50,000 nt of DNA from contig CM022669.1 in the NCBI GenBank assembly GCA_012295275.1, positions 16,700,172 to 16,750,171 on the forward strand, in the 5' to 3' direction. Of the stretch, positions 23,417-33,694 are shown piece after piece; positions within the stretch are counted from its first letter, which is position 1; the number at the start of each line of letters is the position of its first letter. The translations under genes were made by a program, and so were the position numbers. This stretch comes from Chrysomallon squamiferum. Taxonomy: Eukaryota; Mollusca; Gastropoda; Neomphalida; Peltospiridae. The notes under the pieces are model-generated. The model saw only the letters and a list, made by a program, of their open reading frames with translations. It made no database searches and was not told the origin of the DNA.

Positions 23417-23474
<58 letters not shown>
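23417..23474. repeat. (TG)n microsatellite
   Basis: A perfect TG array of about 58 bp. Confidence 0.98.
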
Positions 23475-23475
<1 letters not shown>

Positions 23476-23589
23476 TAAACTAGAGCAACCGTATAATCAA
23501 ATTCCTATGCTTTAAATTCCACACTGCATTAAAATAAAAAAAAACAAAAAATTAACAAATAACGAACATTAAAATCACTTTATAAAAAT

Positions 23590-23945
23590 ACACCCATGAC
23601 GCTAAAATGCTGACTGTACAAAAATGTACCTATGTGGTAAATTGCAAGTAATAGAAAACAAAATAACAAACATACGATGTTAAATTGCTGACTGCACCAA
23701 AAAAAATACGCATGTGGTAAATTGCGAGTAATAGAATAAACAAACAAACAAAAACGATACAAAAACAATCTATGACATTAAATTGCTGACTGCACAAAAA
23801 CATACCAATGTGGTAAATTGGAAATAATGGTACAAAAATATGCTAAAAAAAACCCCCCGACAAATTGCAATGAAAACCAGTAAATTGCAATCAGTAGTAT
23901 GAAAACCTATCTGAGTCATTAAATAGCAATCAGGAATAAAAAAAA
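23590..23945. repeat. Degenerate ~78-98 bp tandem array (TAAATTGC units)
   Basis: Three clear units share TAAATTGCTGACTGCAC and ATGTGGTAAATTG. GCTGACTG occurs at 23609, 23687 and 23785, so spacings are 78 and 98 bp. More decayed copies (CAAATTGCAA, TAAATTGCAATCAG, TAAATAGCAATCAG) continue to about 23935. Length differences between units come mainly from A-rich and AAAC inserts. Confidence 0.8.
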
Positions 23946-23946
23946 T

Positions 23947-23949
<3 letters not shown>

Positions 23950-23983
<34 letters not shown>
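23950..23983. repeat. (TA)n microsatellite
   Basis: About 17 TA units between the two minisatellite arrays. Confidence 0.97.
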
Positions 23984-23986
<3 letters not shown>

Positions 23987-24050
23987 CGTAGTAGATATTA
24001 AATTGCCGTGAAGTAAATTACTAAAAGGTTAAAATATACACCGAGGAAAA

Positions 24051-24340
24051 CCGCGCACAAACGATACTGATGAATTAAAATATGAACTTTATGCTGGGAA
24101 ACACGAATAACTGTTACGTTCTTCACAGTTTAGCTTCATCGCAACAAACTGAAAGCCGCACACAAACGTATTCGTGAATTAAAATATGAAAACCGCACAC
24201 AAACGTATTCGTTCGTGAATTAAAATATGAAATTTATGCTGGGAAACAAGAATAACTGTTACGTTCTTCACAATTTAGCTTCATCGCAACAAACTGAAAA
24301 CCGCATACAAACGTATTCGTGAAATAAAATATAAACTTTG
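24051..24340. repeat. Nested tandem array: 105, 37, 108 and ~40 bp units
   Basis: Four units each begin with CCGCRYACAAACG: 24051-24155, a shortened 24156-24192, 24193-24300, and a partial unit from 24301. The two full units are about 92% alike by eye and share GGGAAACA, AATAACTGTTACG and TTTAGCTTCATCGCAACAAA. The short unit keeps only the first third, and TTCG is duplicated at the start of the second full unit. Confidence 0.92.
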
Positions 24341-24945
24341 TATGATCACTGTTGTAATGGAAGTGAATGTGCTAGGATTTGCATCAGAGATCCAGTCATA
24401 CCACTTGCAAATGTAAAACCAACGACTCCTGTTTTTCTCTTCGAATATAAAAATTATCTTGAAAAAACAACCTATGCTTATAAACAGTGTTTACGTCAAT
24501 CTTCTCTGGAATGAAATCAGTTTTTACAAAGGTTCAAAATGGTTGTTGCTTTATTTATCTTTATGATCAAATAATCTTGTTTCAAAATAAACACAAATTT
24601 TAGATCCTGTTTTAACTTGGAAATTAATTTTGACATTTTCAAATTTTTTACGAGAAAGGTTATTTTGTTAAGCAATTGGTAATCGAAACCGCGACTTTAT
24701 TAATATGATTATTTAATACCTTATTTTTAAAATTTTGCAAAGAATATAATCTAAAGTTTAATTCTTGTATTTTGTAATTACTATTAACTTTTACACAATC
24801 TTATACTCTACAATAAATAATTTTAAATTATTCTCAACGATGGTTTTATGAAAGTTACAGTAAATATAACAATAAAAATTATTATGAAAATTCTTTAATA
24901 CAATGGCTTTTCGGCTGCACTCATAACAGATATAAAAACTACAAT
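24341..24945. other. AT-rich unannotated sequence
   Basis: No repeat unit or gene was recognised. Confidence 0.45.
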
Positions 24946-25245
24946 ACTTCAGTGCAAGCGAATTTTGCAATACAATGGTATCATTTCACATGTAATAGAC
25001 ATAACAATCGCATTTATAACGACAGAATGCAATCATTACTAATAATTTTCCTAGTGCAAATTTTGCTTCTGATATAATAGATCTATAATGACAGAGTATG
25101 CAATGAATACCAATCGGTATTCTCCTAAAATGTTATTTAAGATGCAACAAAACGGCATTAAAAATACACAGAATTCAATGAACACCAGTCGTTTTCCCAA
25201 TACGAATCTTATTTCAGAGACGAATAGACATTACCCACTGCATTT
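24946..25245. repeat. Highly degenerate 71-75 bp tandem repeat
   Basis: Weakly similar units start with a CAAT word at 25030, 25101 and 25176 (spacing 71 and 75). The last two share CAATGAAYACCARTCG and TTATTT. An earlier decayed copy may start near 24950. A 70-codon open frame overlaps the array but has no recognisable domain. Confidence 0.5.
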
Positions 25246-25642
25246 TGTCAGAATACCATCAACAATGCACGCAGAATTAGACAGAAGGCCAGCAGTGTGA
25301 ACGTATACTGTGAACTGAACAGAACAGCAGCAGATATTATTGCATTGTGCGTTCGTCTAAAAATCATTGTCTGCAACTCACCACAATGAGGATATGACAT
25401 TTGAATAACCTGTTGATAATAGCCACAGAGCTGTCGTCCAGAAGGAAAGATGTATGACCACGTTACTCGTGATTGTTGTCGAGGGATGAAAATATTGTGA
25501 ATTATGACCACAGAATTGAACATCTCGGGAGCCGCGAACGGAATGAATAGAATTCATCAGAAATCTTTGATGGTTAACGTGACAAAAGCACGAAGTAATT
25601 ATTCCACCTAATTCGCAGTGGAGAGATTTCCTACAACGATGA
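25246..25642. other. Unannotated non-repetitive sequence
   Basis: Moderately complex. Short open frames exist but no domain or splice pattern was recognised. Confidence 0.4.
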
Positions 25643-25740
25643 AGTGAGCTGTTTGCTAAATGAACGCGTCTGAAGCGTAAAGTGTCGCTGGATCGATCCT
25701 CCTCGTTACGATTATAGCGATATTTCCCATTATAGGCACT
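25643..25740 (+). mobile_element. tRNA-like head, candidate SINE
   Basis: GAGCTGTTTGCTAAATGA (25646-25663) resembles a D-arm. ACGC-GTCTGAA-GCGT (25664-25678) forms a four-base-pair stem with a seven-base loop like an anticodon arm. GTCGCTGGATCGATCC (25684-25699) resembles a T-arm/B box. Arm order and spacing are right for a tRNA, but the expected invariant TTCRA is replaced by ATCGA and no acceptor stem is seen. A decayed tRNA-derived SINE is more likely than a working tRNA. Confidence 0.35.
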
Positions 25741-26405
25741 TAAGACCTTTTTACTGTCAATGGGAAGGTTGACATAAAATATATCTTATAGCTAACTGAT
25801 AGGAGTAATCTTGATCATTTGAAAACCTTAACGTATAATACGGTCCTTAGCGATAAAATGGCGTCGTTTATGTGAAAATTCCCATATAAATGATAAGTCA
25901 TTAATGATCCACTGGCTGGAACGGGAAAATAACCAATGTTTTCATTGAAAAGTATTCACCATACTGCACAGTGGGATATAAAATGTCAGCTCGTAAATGT
26001 TAATCTTAAAATCCTTTCTGTTTTTGAAATAATAATATAAGCACCAGTACTTAGTAACGCCTACCTGTGTCTGTTTTTTTAATTTTTATTTATTACTAAC
26101 AGTCTATACACAAAGTAATGGCTACAGGTTGCCTGAATTTAATATATATATATTCATTTAAAAAGCTTGTAGTTCGCGATATTAAACAGATAACTGAAAA
26201 CCCCCAGTATTCCTTAATTGTGTAATTTTTTTCCAACTGGGCAACATTTGTTAAAACAACTGCACAGCGTTAGTTACTGACAGGCACAGTGGGATTAGCT
26301 AAAACAACAATAATAACACAACTAAGCCACTGGAACGGAATAATGTTATTTCTGTACCAGCAATAAAATAATCATTGTTACAGTAGCAATAGCTACAACG
26401 GCACC
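25741..26405. other. Unannotated AT-rich sequence
   Basis: No repeat or gene was recognised. Confidence 0.45.
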
Positions 26406-26605
26406 CAGTGGCGTGCAGAGTGGGGAGGGGGGGCCGAAGGAGCTGTGGTCCCGGGCATCCAAATGGGGAGGGTGCATCTGTGTTTACATATTCAAAATAT
26501 CTTCCTTTCTCATACTATTTGTCAGTACTAGGTCTTATACTCGAGTCTTTGGGGCACACAGTCAAAGAGCTGGCCCCGGGCATCACCAGACCTCTGCACG
26601 TCACG
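26406..26605. mobile_element. hAT-like non-autonomous DNA element (MITE)
   Basis: The left end CAGTGGCGTGCAGAG (26406-26420) and right end CTCTGCACGTCACG (26592-26605) are inverted repeats that differ by one substitution and one indel. CAGTGGCGT-type ends with G-rich subterminal sequence are typical of hAT-superfamily elements. Subterminal direct repeats GAGCTG...CCCGGGCAT lie at 26440-26460 and 26567-26586. The element is much more GC-rich than its surroundings. It is about 200 bp with no transposase, hence non-autonomous. I could not see an intact 8 bp target-site duplication, so the exact ends are uncertain. Confidence 0.6.
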
Positions 26606-27058
<453 letters not shown>

Positions 27059-27895
27059 AGTTTGTCCTTCTTTCATTCAGTTACTCTTTAACATCTCTTT
27101 CTCTCTCTTTCACTCTCTCATGCACATGTTCGTTTACTTTCTTTTCCACCGTCTAATTTTTGTAAAAATGTTTCATCATCTTTAGCTGGATGAAATGAAG
27201 ATTTAAGAAAAAAAAGCTTTGAAAACAGAAATAATTACTTCTAACCATTTCTATAAACACGTCAAATAAAACCAAAATCCCCAGTTAAGCTGATAATGTA
27301 CAATTTCGTTCAAGCATTGATCTACTAATATCATAAAACGAAACACATGCTAAATAAAAACTAAGTACCTTAGCACTGAAGCCCAAATATAAAACGCACA
27401 CGTATAAAATTTGCAAAACTAAGTTCTATAAATACATGAAAAAAACAATAATTATTCTAAACATCTGTTTCAATTCCCTATAGAAATCTCTTCCAGAAAA
27501 TTTTTTGATTATATTTATGCAAGATATAATTTCGAGACTGAAACTCGACACATTGGCAAAAGGCCTGTTAGTATTTCCTGCATTAATTACATAAATATTA
27601 TTGTTAATGTTATTAGATGTAAAATAAATTCTGCTTACCTGAATCTCCAAGCCATGATATGCTAATATCAAACCCAGTAATATCACAGTTGATATGGAAA
27701 TGAGAGATTTTATGGCGATAGAGTAGAAGCTGTGCTGAAATTAGAGAAAGAAAAAAAAGAGTTAAATACAAAGCATACTCGTTACCATGAATAAAAAAAG
27801 AGTTTATTGATGATCTGTTAGAAAGGCAGAAAGATTACACGATATCATATCAAAAAAAAAAAAAAAAAGCTCCCACAAATAATTAAAAAAAAAGC
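27059..27895. other. Unannotated AT-rich sequence
   Basis: CT-rich to about 27125, then AT-rich. An A-run at 27852-27868. No gene was recognised. Confidence 0.45.
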
Positions 27896-27962
27896 AATAC
27901 AAAAGAAAAGAAAAGAAAACCGAACAAAATAAAATAAAATAAAATAAAATAAAATAAAATAA
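27896..27962. repeat. (AAAAG)n then (AAAAT)n pentanucleotide repeats
   Basis: Four AAAAG units (27899-27918), a short spacer, and about seven AAAAT units (27925-27962). Confidence 0.95.
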
Positions 27963-28778
27963 GCAGACATGCAGATAGATAGATAAGCCAATAAATAATA
28001 TAAAAAAAAAATAATCCAATATATATATTTATATATATATATAAATAAAAAAATAATTATATAAATAAATAATTAGACAGATAACGACTATACTGTTCAT
28101 GTTAATTATGAAACTTATGAATTTTTAATTCATGAACACGATATGTTTAAATTAGACCAGCATTTGAACTGAAAGTTTTGAGCAACATAAAATAAAAGGA
28201 GCAAAAAAAAAAAAAAAAAAAAAAAAAATCCCCAACTATATATAAATAATAACGGAAATCTACGAAGAACAAAAGTTAAAAGATTACTAATAAAAACTTA
28301 AAAAATTAAAATAAACAAATGTTTTTTTTTATATATATATATAAAATGGCAGATGATGGCTATGAAGACTTATCATTATCATCAATCATCACGAAAAGCA
28401 ACAAATATACGAGTGACGTAGGAAGGTAATAATTACAGACTGGCATAAATTACATAAAACCACAGCATTTATTTATTATATAAAATGTCGTCAGAATAAA
28501 ATGTACAAACACATGTCAAAACAACAACGTATATTCAGGTAAAAAATATAGTTATAATCATGCATTTAGAATAAAGATTAAAAACGAAGACATTGTACTA
28601 GAAAAAAAAAAAAATAATACAAATAATTATAATTATAATAATAGTACGAAATGACATTACGTTATAGTTATGTGATGTCGTGTACACAGCGAGGTCGTGA
28701 CACCTGATATATTTTTTTTCTCTATCTCATTTGGCAGACTGCATGTGATAGCTCTTTCGCAGAACACCTGTTACAACG
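27963..28778. other. AT-rich sequence with short TA and A-runs
   Basis: A short GATA run (27975-27985), TA runs (28020-28043, 28331-28343) and A-runs (28203-28228, 28602-28613). No gene was recognised. Confidence 0.45.
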
Positions 28779-29057
28779 CGCCAGTGAAACAATGGTGACG
28801 TCATATCGATCGTGGGAGATATTTCGCAACTAGTCCACACATACTTGTAATATTTCGTTATTGAACCATTCACATAATGACACTCACAGATGTGTCAGAA
28901 ACCAAAGCGACACCGAGCCAGTGAAACAATGGTGACGTCAAATCGATCGTGGGAGATATTTCGCAATTAGTCCACACGTACTTGTAATATTTTCGTTATT
29001 GGACCATTCATAAAATGACACTCACAGATGTGTTAGAAACAAAAGTGACAAAAAGCC
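28779..29057 (+). repeat. 137 bp tandem duplication, two copies
   Basis: Copy 1 is 28781-28917 and copy 2 starts at 28918, with the same order of words throughout and about 90% identity. Each copy carries TGACGTCA (28796-28803 and 28933-28940), followed by overlapping palindromes ATCGAT and CGATCG. Both copies begin after GCC, and GCC recurs at the right end. The unit may be a satellite fragment or a duplicated regulatory segment. Confidence 0.95.
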
Positions 29058-29590
29058 CAAGGACGGGAAACTAACAGCTCATTTTTCAATAACGATTTTT
29101 TCTTTAATTGTTTTTTTTTCTTTTTTTTCAAGTTTAAAAAAAAAAAAAAAAGATGTAATAAAAATAAAGCCTGAGAAATCTGGAAACAACAAAGAGAAAA
29201 CGAATTAAATGAAGATAGAAAATCGAAGGAAAGGTATAAAGAAAGAAAAAAAAAGAATTATGTTTTATACGTAGCAATAATTTATAACATGATGTTATTT
29301 AGATTAGCGCTGTAATTGGCAAATTGTAGTGAACGTTGATGACAGTTGCGGTGATTATGGCATCGTAACTGAGGATGTTGATGGAACAAAATGCTTGATG
29401 TATTATTAATAGCAATATTAAATTGAAGTATTCGTATCACTCTTTGTAAGGTATAAGAAACAAAAACAAACATAATACAACTGCATTAATGGAGTAATTC
29501 ATTCCGAGATCTTTCTGAATGGGCTAACACCATCTTCTTAATCACGGTATTTTCTATTCAATGATTCAGGAATCTTTGATGATTTGGACA
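29058..29590. other. AT-rich unannotated sequence
   Basis: T/A-runs (29100-29152) and A-rich sequence to 29260. Nothing recognised afterwards. Confidence 0.45.
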
Positions 29591-30400
29591 TCGTGGTAAA
29601 TGAATCAGTAAAAATTTGACGATGTAACTGCAGCTAAAGTATTTGTAGTTGTCGGCGAGGTCGAATAAATGTATTGCCAAATAGCAATAATGTAGATTAG
29701 TAAGGATGATGCATTTAGATGTCTAAGCTAACATCCCACCGATGACATCCACTGCTGTCATTTTGGGGAGTTTTACTTTTATATTATGATCACAGGAACG
29801 TTAAATGCACAAAAAACAACATACGAGGGACACCGACATATAATAGCTATACTGAGTTAAATGGATGCGAGTTCAATATTTGCTACTGTCATTTTATTTT
29901 GCAGCTCTTACAAATCACCTTCATGGAAACATTTACAAAATCATTTACATGTCTCTGCTTACAATTATATATACAATGGGCATGATTTAAGACAATAATG
30001 TTGACGAATATGTTGATGATGATGATGATCAGTGATGACATCTTGACAATAAATGAATATTAATTTAGCCACATTACCTCTTATTAGGTCAAGGGTTATT
30101 CTGTCCTATTCAAAAGATCATTTACATGATTTTACATTCAGTACACATCACATACACTGAATGAAGGCGACGATGATTATGTTGACATCTTTGTGAATGA
30201 CAAATCTCAACATGCTTCTACCTACAGCAACATACATATACCACTGACATTGATTCAGGACTTTATTACTGATGTATCTTGTATCTCGGTCAACAAACAA
30301 ATATTAAATTTAGCAACATTAGATGCTGCACGTCATGGGCTAGTTTCGCTATCAAGATTAATAATATCATTTACATGAACTTTCCTTGAAACAGAAGTGT
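29590..30400. repeat. Very degenerate long-unit tandem repeat
   Basis: ATCATTTACATG recurs at 29940, 30117 and 30366. Blocks such as AATATTAATTTAGCCACATTA (from about 30056) and AATATTAAATTTAGCAACATTA (from about 30300) align, giving spacing of about 177 and 245-249 bp. CTGCTGTCATTTT (29754) and CTACTGTCATTTT (29883) suggest further copies. Units are heavily diverged, so boundaries are approximate. Confidence 0.45.
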
Positions 30401-30698
30401 GCACACACCATTGCTTTGAATACATAAATCCTTCAGCACTCTTTGGAAGGTGAAGCTGACTCGAAGAACAAGAAATACAGCTTTGGAAGAAGTATCAGTG
30501 GAAACGGTCCTGGAGAATGAAACAGATTCGAGACAGCAGCGATCTAATTGAATTTCTCTGCTGAATGAATGATAAAACTGAAACACATTTCCCTGTAGTT
30601 TATGGCAATACTTTCCGACACGACGCAGCACTGCAAATCTGAACGAATTTAATTAAACAGTCCGGGTTGAAAGGAGACAATGGACGTGTATTGAGTAT
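30401..30698. other. Unannotated non-repetitive sequence
   Basis: An 86-codon minus-strand open frame (30371-30631) without low-complexity content. No domain was recognised. Confidence 0.35.
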
Positions 30699-30735
30699 AG
30701 AGAGAGAGGGGGAGAGAGGGACGGAGGGAGGGAGG

Positions 30736-30829
<94 letters not shown>

Positions 30830-30832
30830 GAG
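30699..30832. repeat. (GA)n microsatellite with GGGA-rich left end
   Basis: Begins as GA/GGGA units and becomes a nearly perfect GA array from 30738 to 30832. Confidence 0.98.
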
Positions 30833-31425
30833 CGATGAAAAATGTTACCAGGTAAGGTTTTATTTGATAAATCGTCTACAAAACGTGGTTTGCTTTAGCA
30901 GACTATTTCTGTTTGACTGAATTTACCAAGACAGGTTACAACAAACAGATTCTCCCAGCTGAACTGAAACCGTGGCTGTGTGCGGATAGCTCGAACATTT
31001 GTACAACCACAATGAAATTAAATCTGTCTGTCACGGGAATCTTATTCAAAAGGCAAGTTTCTCACCAGTTTTATTATCATTGTTTGTTGGGGTTTTTCGT
31101 TGCTTTCTTTCATTGCATTTTATTCGTCTTTCTTTCTTTTTTCTAGATTTTTTTTTTTTTTTTGTTTCCGGACATAACGCAGTGCCATCGATTTAGAATC
31201 ATACATATTCAAACTGAACATTGTCAAGAGACTTTTGCATAGACCAGACTACAGATAGGAAAATGTATATGATGGATAAATATTTTGGTTGAAAATAAGT
31301 TTTAACTCGGATGTTAAATAAAGAAACATTGCCAATACAACGGATATTACATTTTTTTTTTGAAAATTAAAAGAAAAGAAAACTAAATATTGAAATATTT
31401 TTTCTAAAATTATGTCATTTATTGG
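30833..31425. other. Unannotated sequence
   Basis: A T-run at 31149-31163. Otherwise no repeat or gene was recognised. Confidence 0.45.
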
Positions 31426-31500
31426 ATGTTTTTAAATTTACGATCTTAAATTTTCTGAGACCAACTCTCAGAAAATTTAAGATCGTAAATTGAAAAATAT
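31426..31500. repeat. Inverted repeat with 26 bp perfect arms
   Basis: The arms are 31435-31460 and 31466-31491, exact reverse complements around the 5-base loop CCAAC. After one mismatch (31434/31492) pairing continues for about eight more positions, one of them a G-U. The stem is about 35 bp and the hairpin about 75 nt if transcribed from either strand. It could be a pre-miRNA-like hairpin, a target for double-stranded-RNA editing, or the product of an inverted duplication. Confidence 0.95.
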
Positions 31501-31602
31501 ATATATATTTTTTTTGTACCAAGTTATTTCTTTGGGAACCATAAGAATTTCAACACGTAATAAGTCGTTTCCTGTTACATTCAGATAAACTCACTAGATA
31601 CT

Positions 31603-31754
31603 TTTTTATATCTTGTCCGTTAACAGTGCCATGCTGTGTTTTATTAAATAATTTATTTTTTTGTTTTTAAAGGTCACACCAAAAAATAAATAAATAAATA
31701 AAAATAAAAATTATTTAATGAGAGACAGCATGGCATTGTTAACGGAAAAGATGA

Positions 31755-31757
<3 letters not shown>
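31603..31757. repeat. Second fold-back, imperfect inverted repeat
   Basis: CCGTTAACAGTGCCATGCTGT (31617-31637) pairs with 31725-31745 at 20 of 21 positions, the remaining one being G-U. Pairing extends weakly inward through ATTAAATAATT on both sides and outward through ATCTT/AAGAT. The centre is A/T-rich around AAAGGTCACACC. It lies 110 bp after the first hairpin and abuts an (AAT)n array. A palindromic MITE or a hairpin RNA source are both possible. Confidence 0.85.

Positions 31758-31819
<62 letters not shown>
31755..31819. repeat. (AAT)n microsatellite
   Basis: About 21 AAT units that start at the outer end of the right arm of the preceding inverted repeat. Confidence 0.97.
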
Positions 31820-31821
<2 letters not shown>

Positions 31822-32594
31822 TACAAGTTAAACTGAATGAGAAATAAGAAAAATGTTCCAGAATAAAAAAAAATAAAAAAATAAAAATAAAAATTGGTTT
31901 ATTTTCCTGTCGTTATTTTTTTTACTAAATTTTTCCTTTGATTTTTTTCTGTCTCTCTCTGTTTCGGAAGCGTGACCTTGGTTTGACAGCCTGCGGTTAT
32001 TTCCTTACAAAAGACGAACACAAATTCTACCAACTCTTTCTCCAATCTAATCTCATTTAATTCATCAAAAAATAAAAAAAATAAAACTAAAAAATTTAGC
32101 AGAAGACGAAGAAAGGCTGTCGGACCAGAGAAATGAGATTAATTTAGTTGTGTGCATTACTTGTAACAAACGTCAGTTTATTTTCTTCTTTTTAAAAATT
32201 TATTTCGGGTCTGAATGCGTCCAGTTTCTAAAACGTCTTATAATTGATGACTGCAATAAATGGACTTTAAGATATAAAAGGTTTGAATTAGATAACATAT
32301 ATATGTGTATAATGTATGTTTGCGCTCTCACATACATACGTACTAGTACTTACATACTTATATGAGTATATATATATATGAGATTATTTATTTATGTTTT
32401 AAACAAGTTGTTCAGTACAACGTTACGTTCAGTGCAGAAAGGTTTTGAATGATTTATTAACCTTTGTTAAAATAATGCAGATATTTTAAAGTGAAGATTA
32501 TGGCAGTATAAGTGATTTTTCTACGCTCTGTCAAAACAGAGAAGATTCGGGTTTCAGTCAATGCAAAGTTATCATGTTTATAAACCAGCATATA
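31820..32594. other. AT-rich unannotated sequence
   Basis: AAAT-rich patches (31865-31895, 32065-32090) and a short TATG/TA stretch (32290-32380). No gene was recognised. Confidence 0.45.
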
Positions 32595-32850
32595 TCCATT
32601 TCATTGTAGTAGCCACGTTTACCTACAGCATCATGACTTCTTTGTAGTAATCCCACCATATTCAACATTCTTATTTTGCGGCAGTAACCCTGTATTTATC
32701 GTAGTATTCAGATTCGACTGCAGTATCCTCCATTTCACCGTAGCAGCCCCGTTTCATTGCAGTATCTTCATTTGGCGACGTCATCCCGTTTTCACACCAG
32801 TATCTCTACGTCGTCGCAGTATTCGGGTATTAAATCGTAGTATCGTCACA
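32595..32850. repeat. 19 bp minisatellite, about 13 degenerate units
   Basis: The approximate consensus is TTTCAYTGCAGTATCCTCA. The GYAG core starts at 32606, 32625, 32644, 32681, 32701, 32720, 32740, 32759, 32778, 32797, 32816 and 32837. Spacings are therefore 18-21 bp apart from one double step where a unit is too decayed to recognise. Units differ from the consensus at several positions, so the array is old. 19 is not a multiple of three, so this is not a protein repeat. Confidence 0.85.
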
Positions 32851-33596
32851 TAACGATACAGAATTACTTAACTGCTGATAGAGACATAAAAAACTGTCTT
32901 TCTCAATTCCAAAGCGAGGAGACAAGAATTCTGCAATATGGCGTCAATCGGCAGTGTCACCTAACGTCGATACAATTCACACTAACAGTGTTATTTTATA
33001 AATAAATATGTTTGTCTTTCAGTCTGTCTCTTTGGGGCATTAATATTAACTTCTGTATTTCCATCGTTTGTTCATTATCGCTGTTCCTTAATATCATCTT
33101 GTTGTTTAGAAATACATTTCACCGTTATTAATGTCACAAGTTTATTCTATTATGTCAATCGGATTTCATTTCCTACGTCGGCAGTGTATGTTTGTATAAA
33201 GTTTTATTCTCCGTGTTAATATATTGAATCTCTTTGTCAGTAAGCGGTGTTTCTGGTAATTGGTTTTCATTCTTATTAACGCTGTGTTCAGCTAGCAGAA
33301 GGCTTAAGTAAATATTACGTATGAATGTGAAAGTTCACAGTCCCAAACGAATGGGTAAATACAGATACAGATGTCATTACGTTCGCGAACACACAGAAAT
33401 AATTCTGCGTGTTGTTGTCACCAGGTGATTATTGTTATGTTAGCACGTGTTCTCGTGTTTGTGACTGTCGGTGGGTTTGAGGGTGTGCTGATGGGTCGAT
33501 GTGTATGTGGTTGTACGTAAATATGTGTGAATTAATTTGTAAAGGTATGTAAAAAAGAACTAGTGTTTCTGTTGGAGTGTGCGTTTGTTTGTGTTT

Positions 33597-33599
<3 letters not shown>
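32851..33599. other. Unannotated sequence
   Basis: No repeat with a clear unit and no gene was recognised. Confidence 0.45.

Positions 33600-33689
<90 letters not shown>
33600..33689. repeat. (TG)n directly joined to (GA)n
   Basis: About 14 TG units (33600-33628) change without a spacer into about 30 GA units (33628-33689). Confidence 0.98.

Positions 33690-33694
<5 letters not shown>

Noticed and set aside
30371-30631. 86-codon minus-strand open frame without low-complexity residues
   Set aside because: No recognisable domain. It overlaps the right edge of the degenerate repeat at 29.6-30.4 kb.
32595-32850. Regular repeats read as a CRISPR array
   Set aside because: The units are contiguous and diverged, with no identical repeats separated by unique spacers, and there are no cas genes. 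The window is eukaryotic in character.
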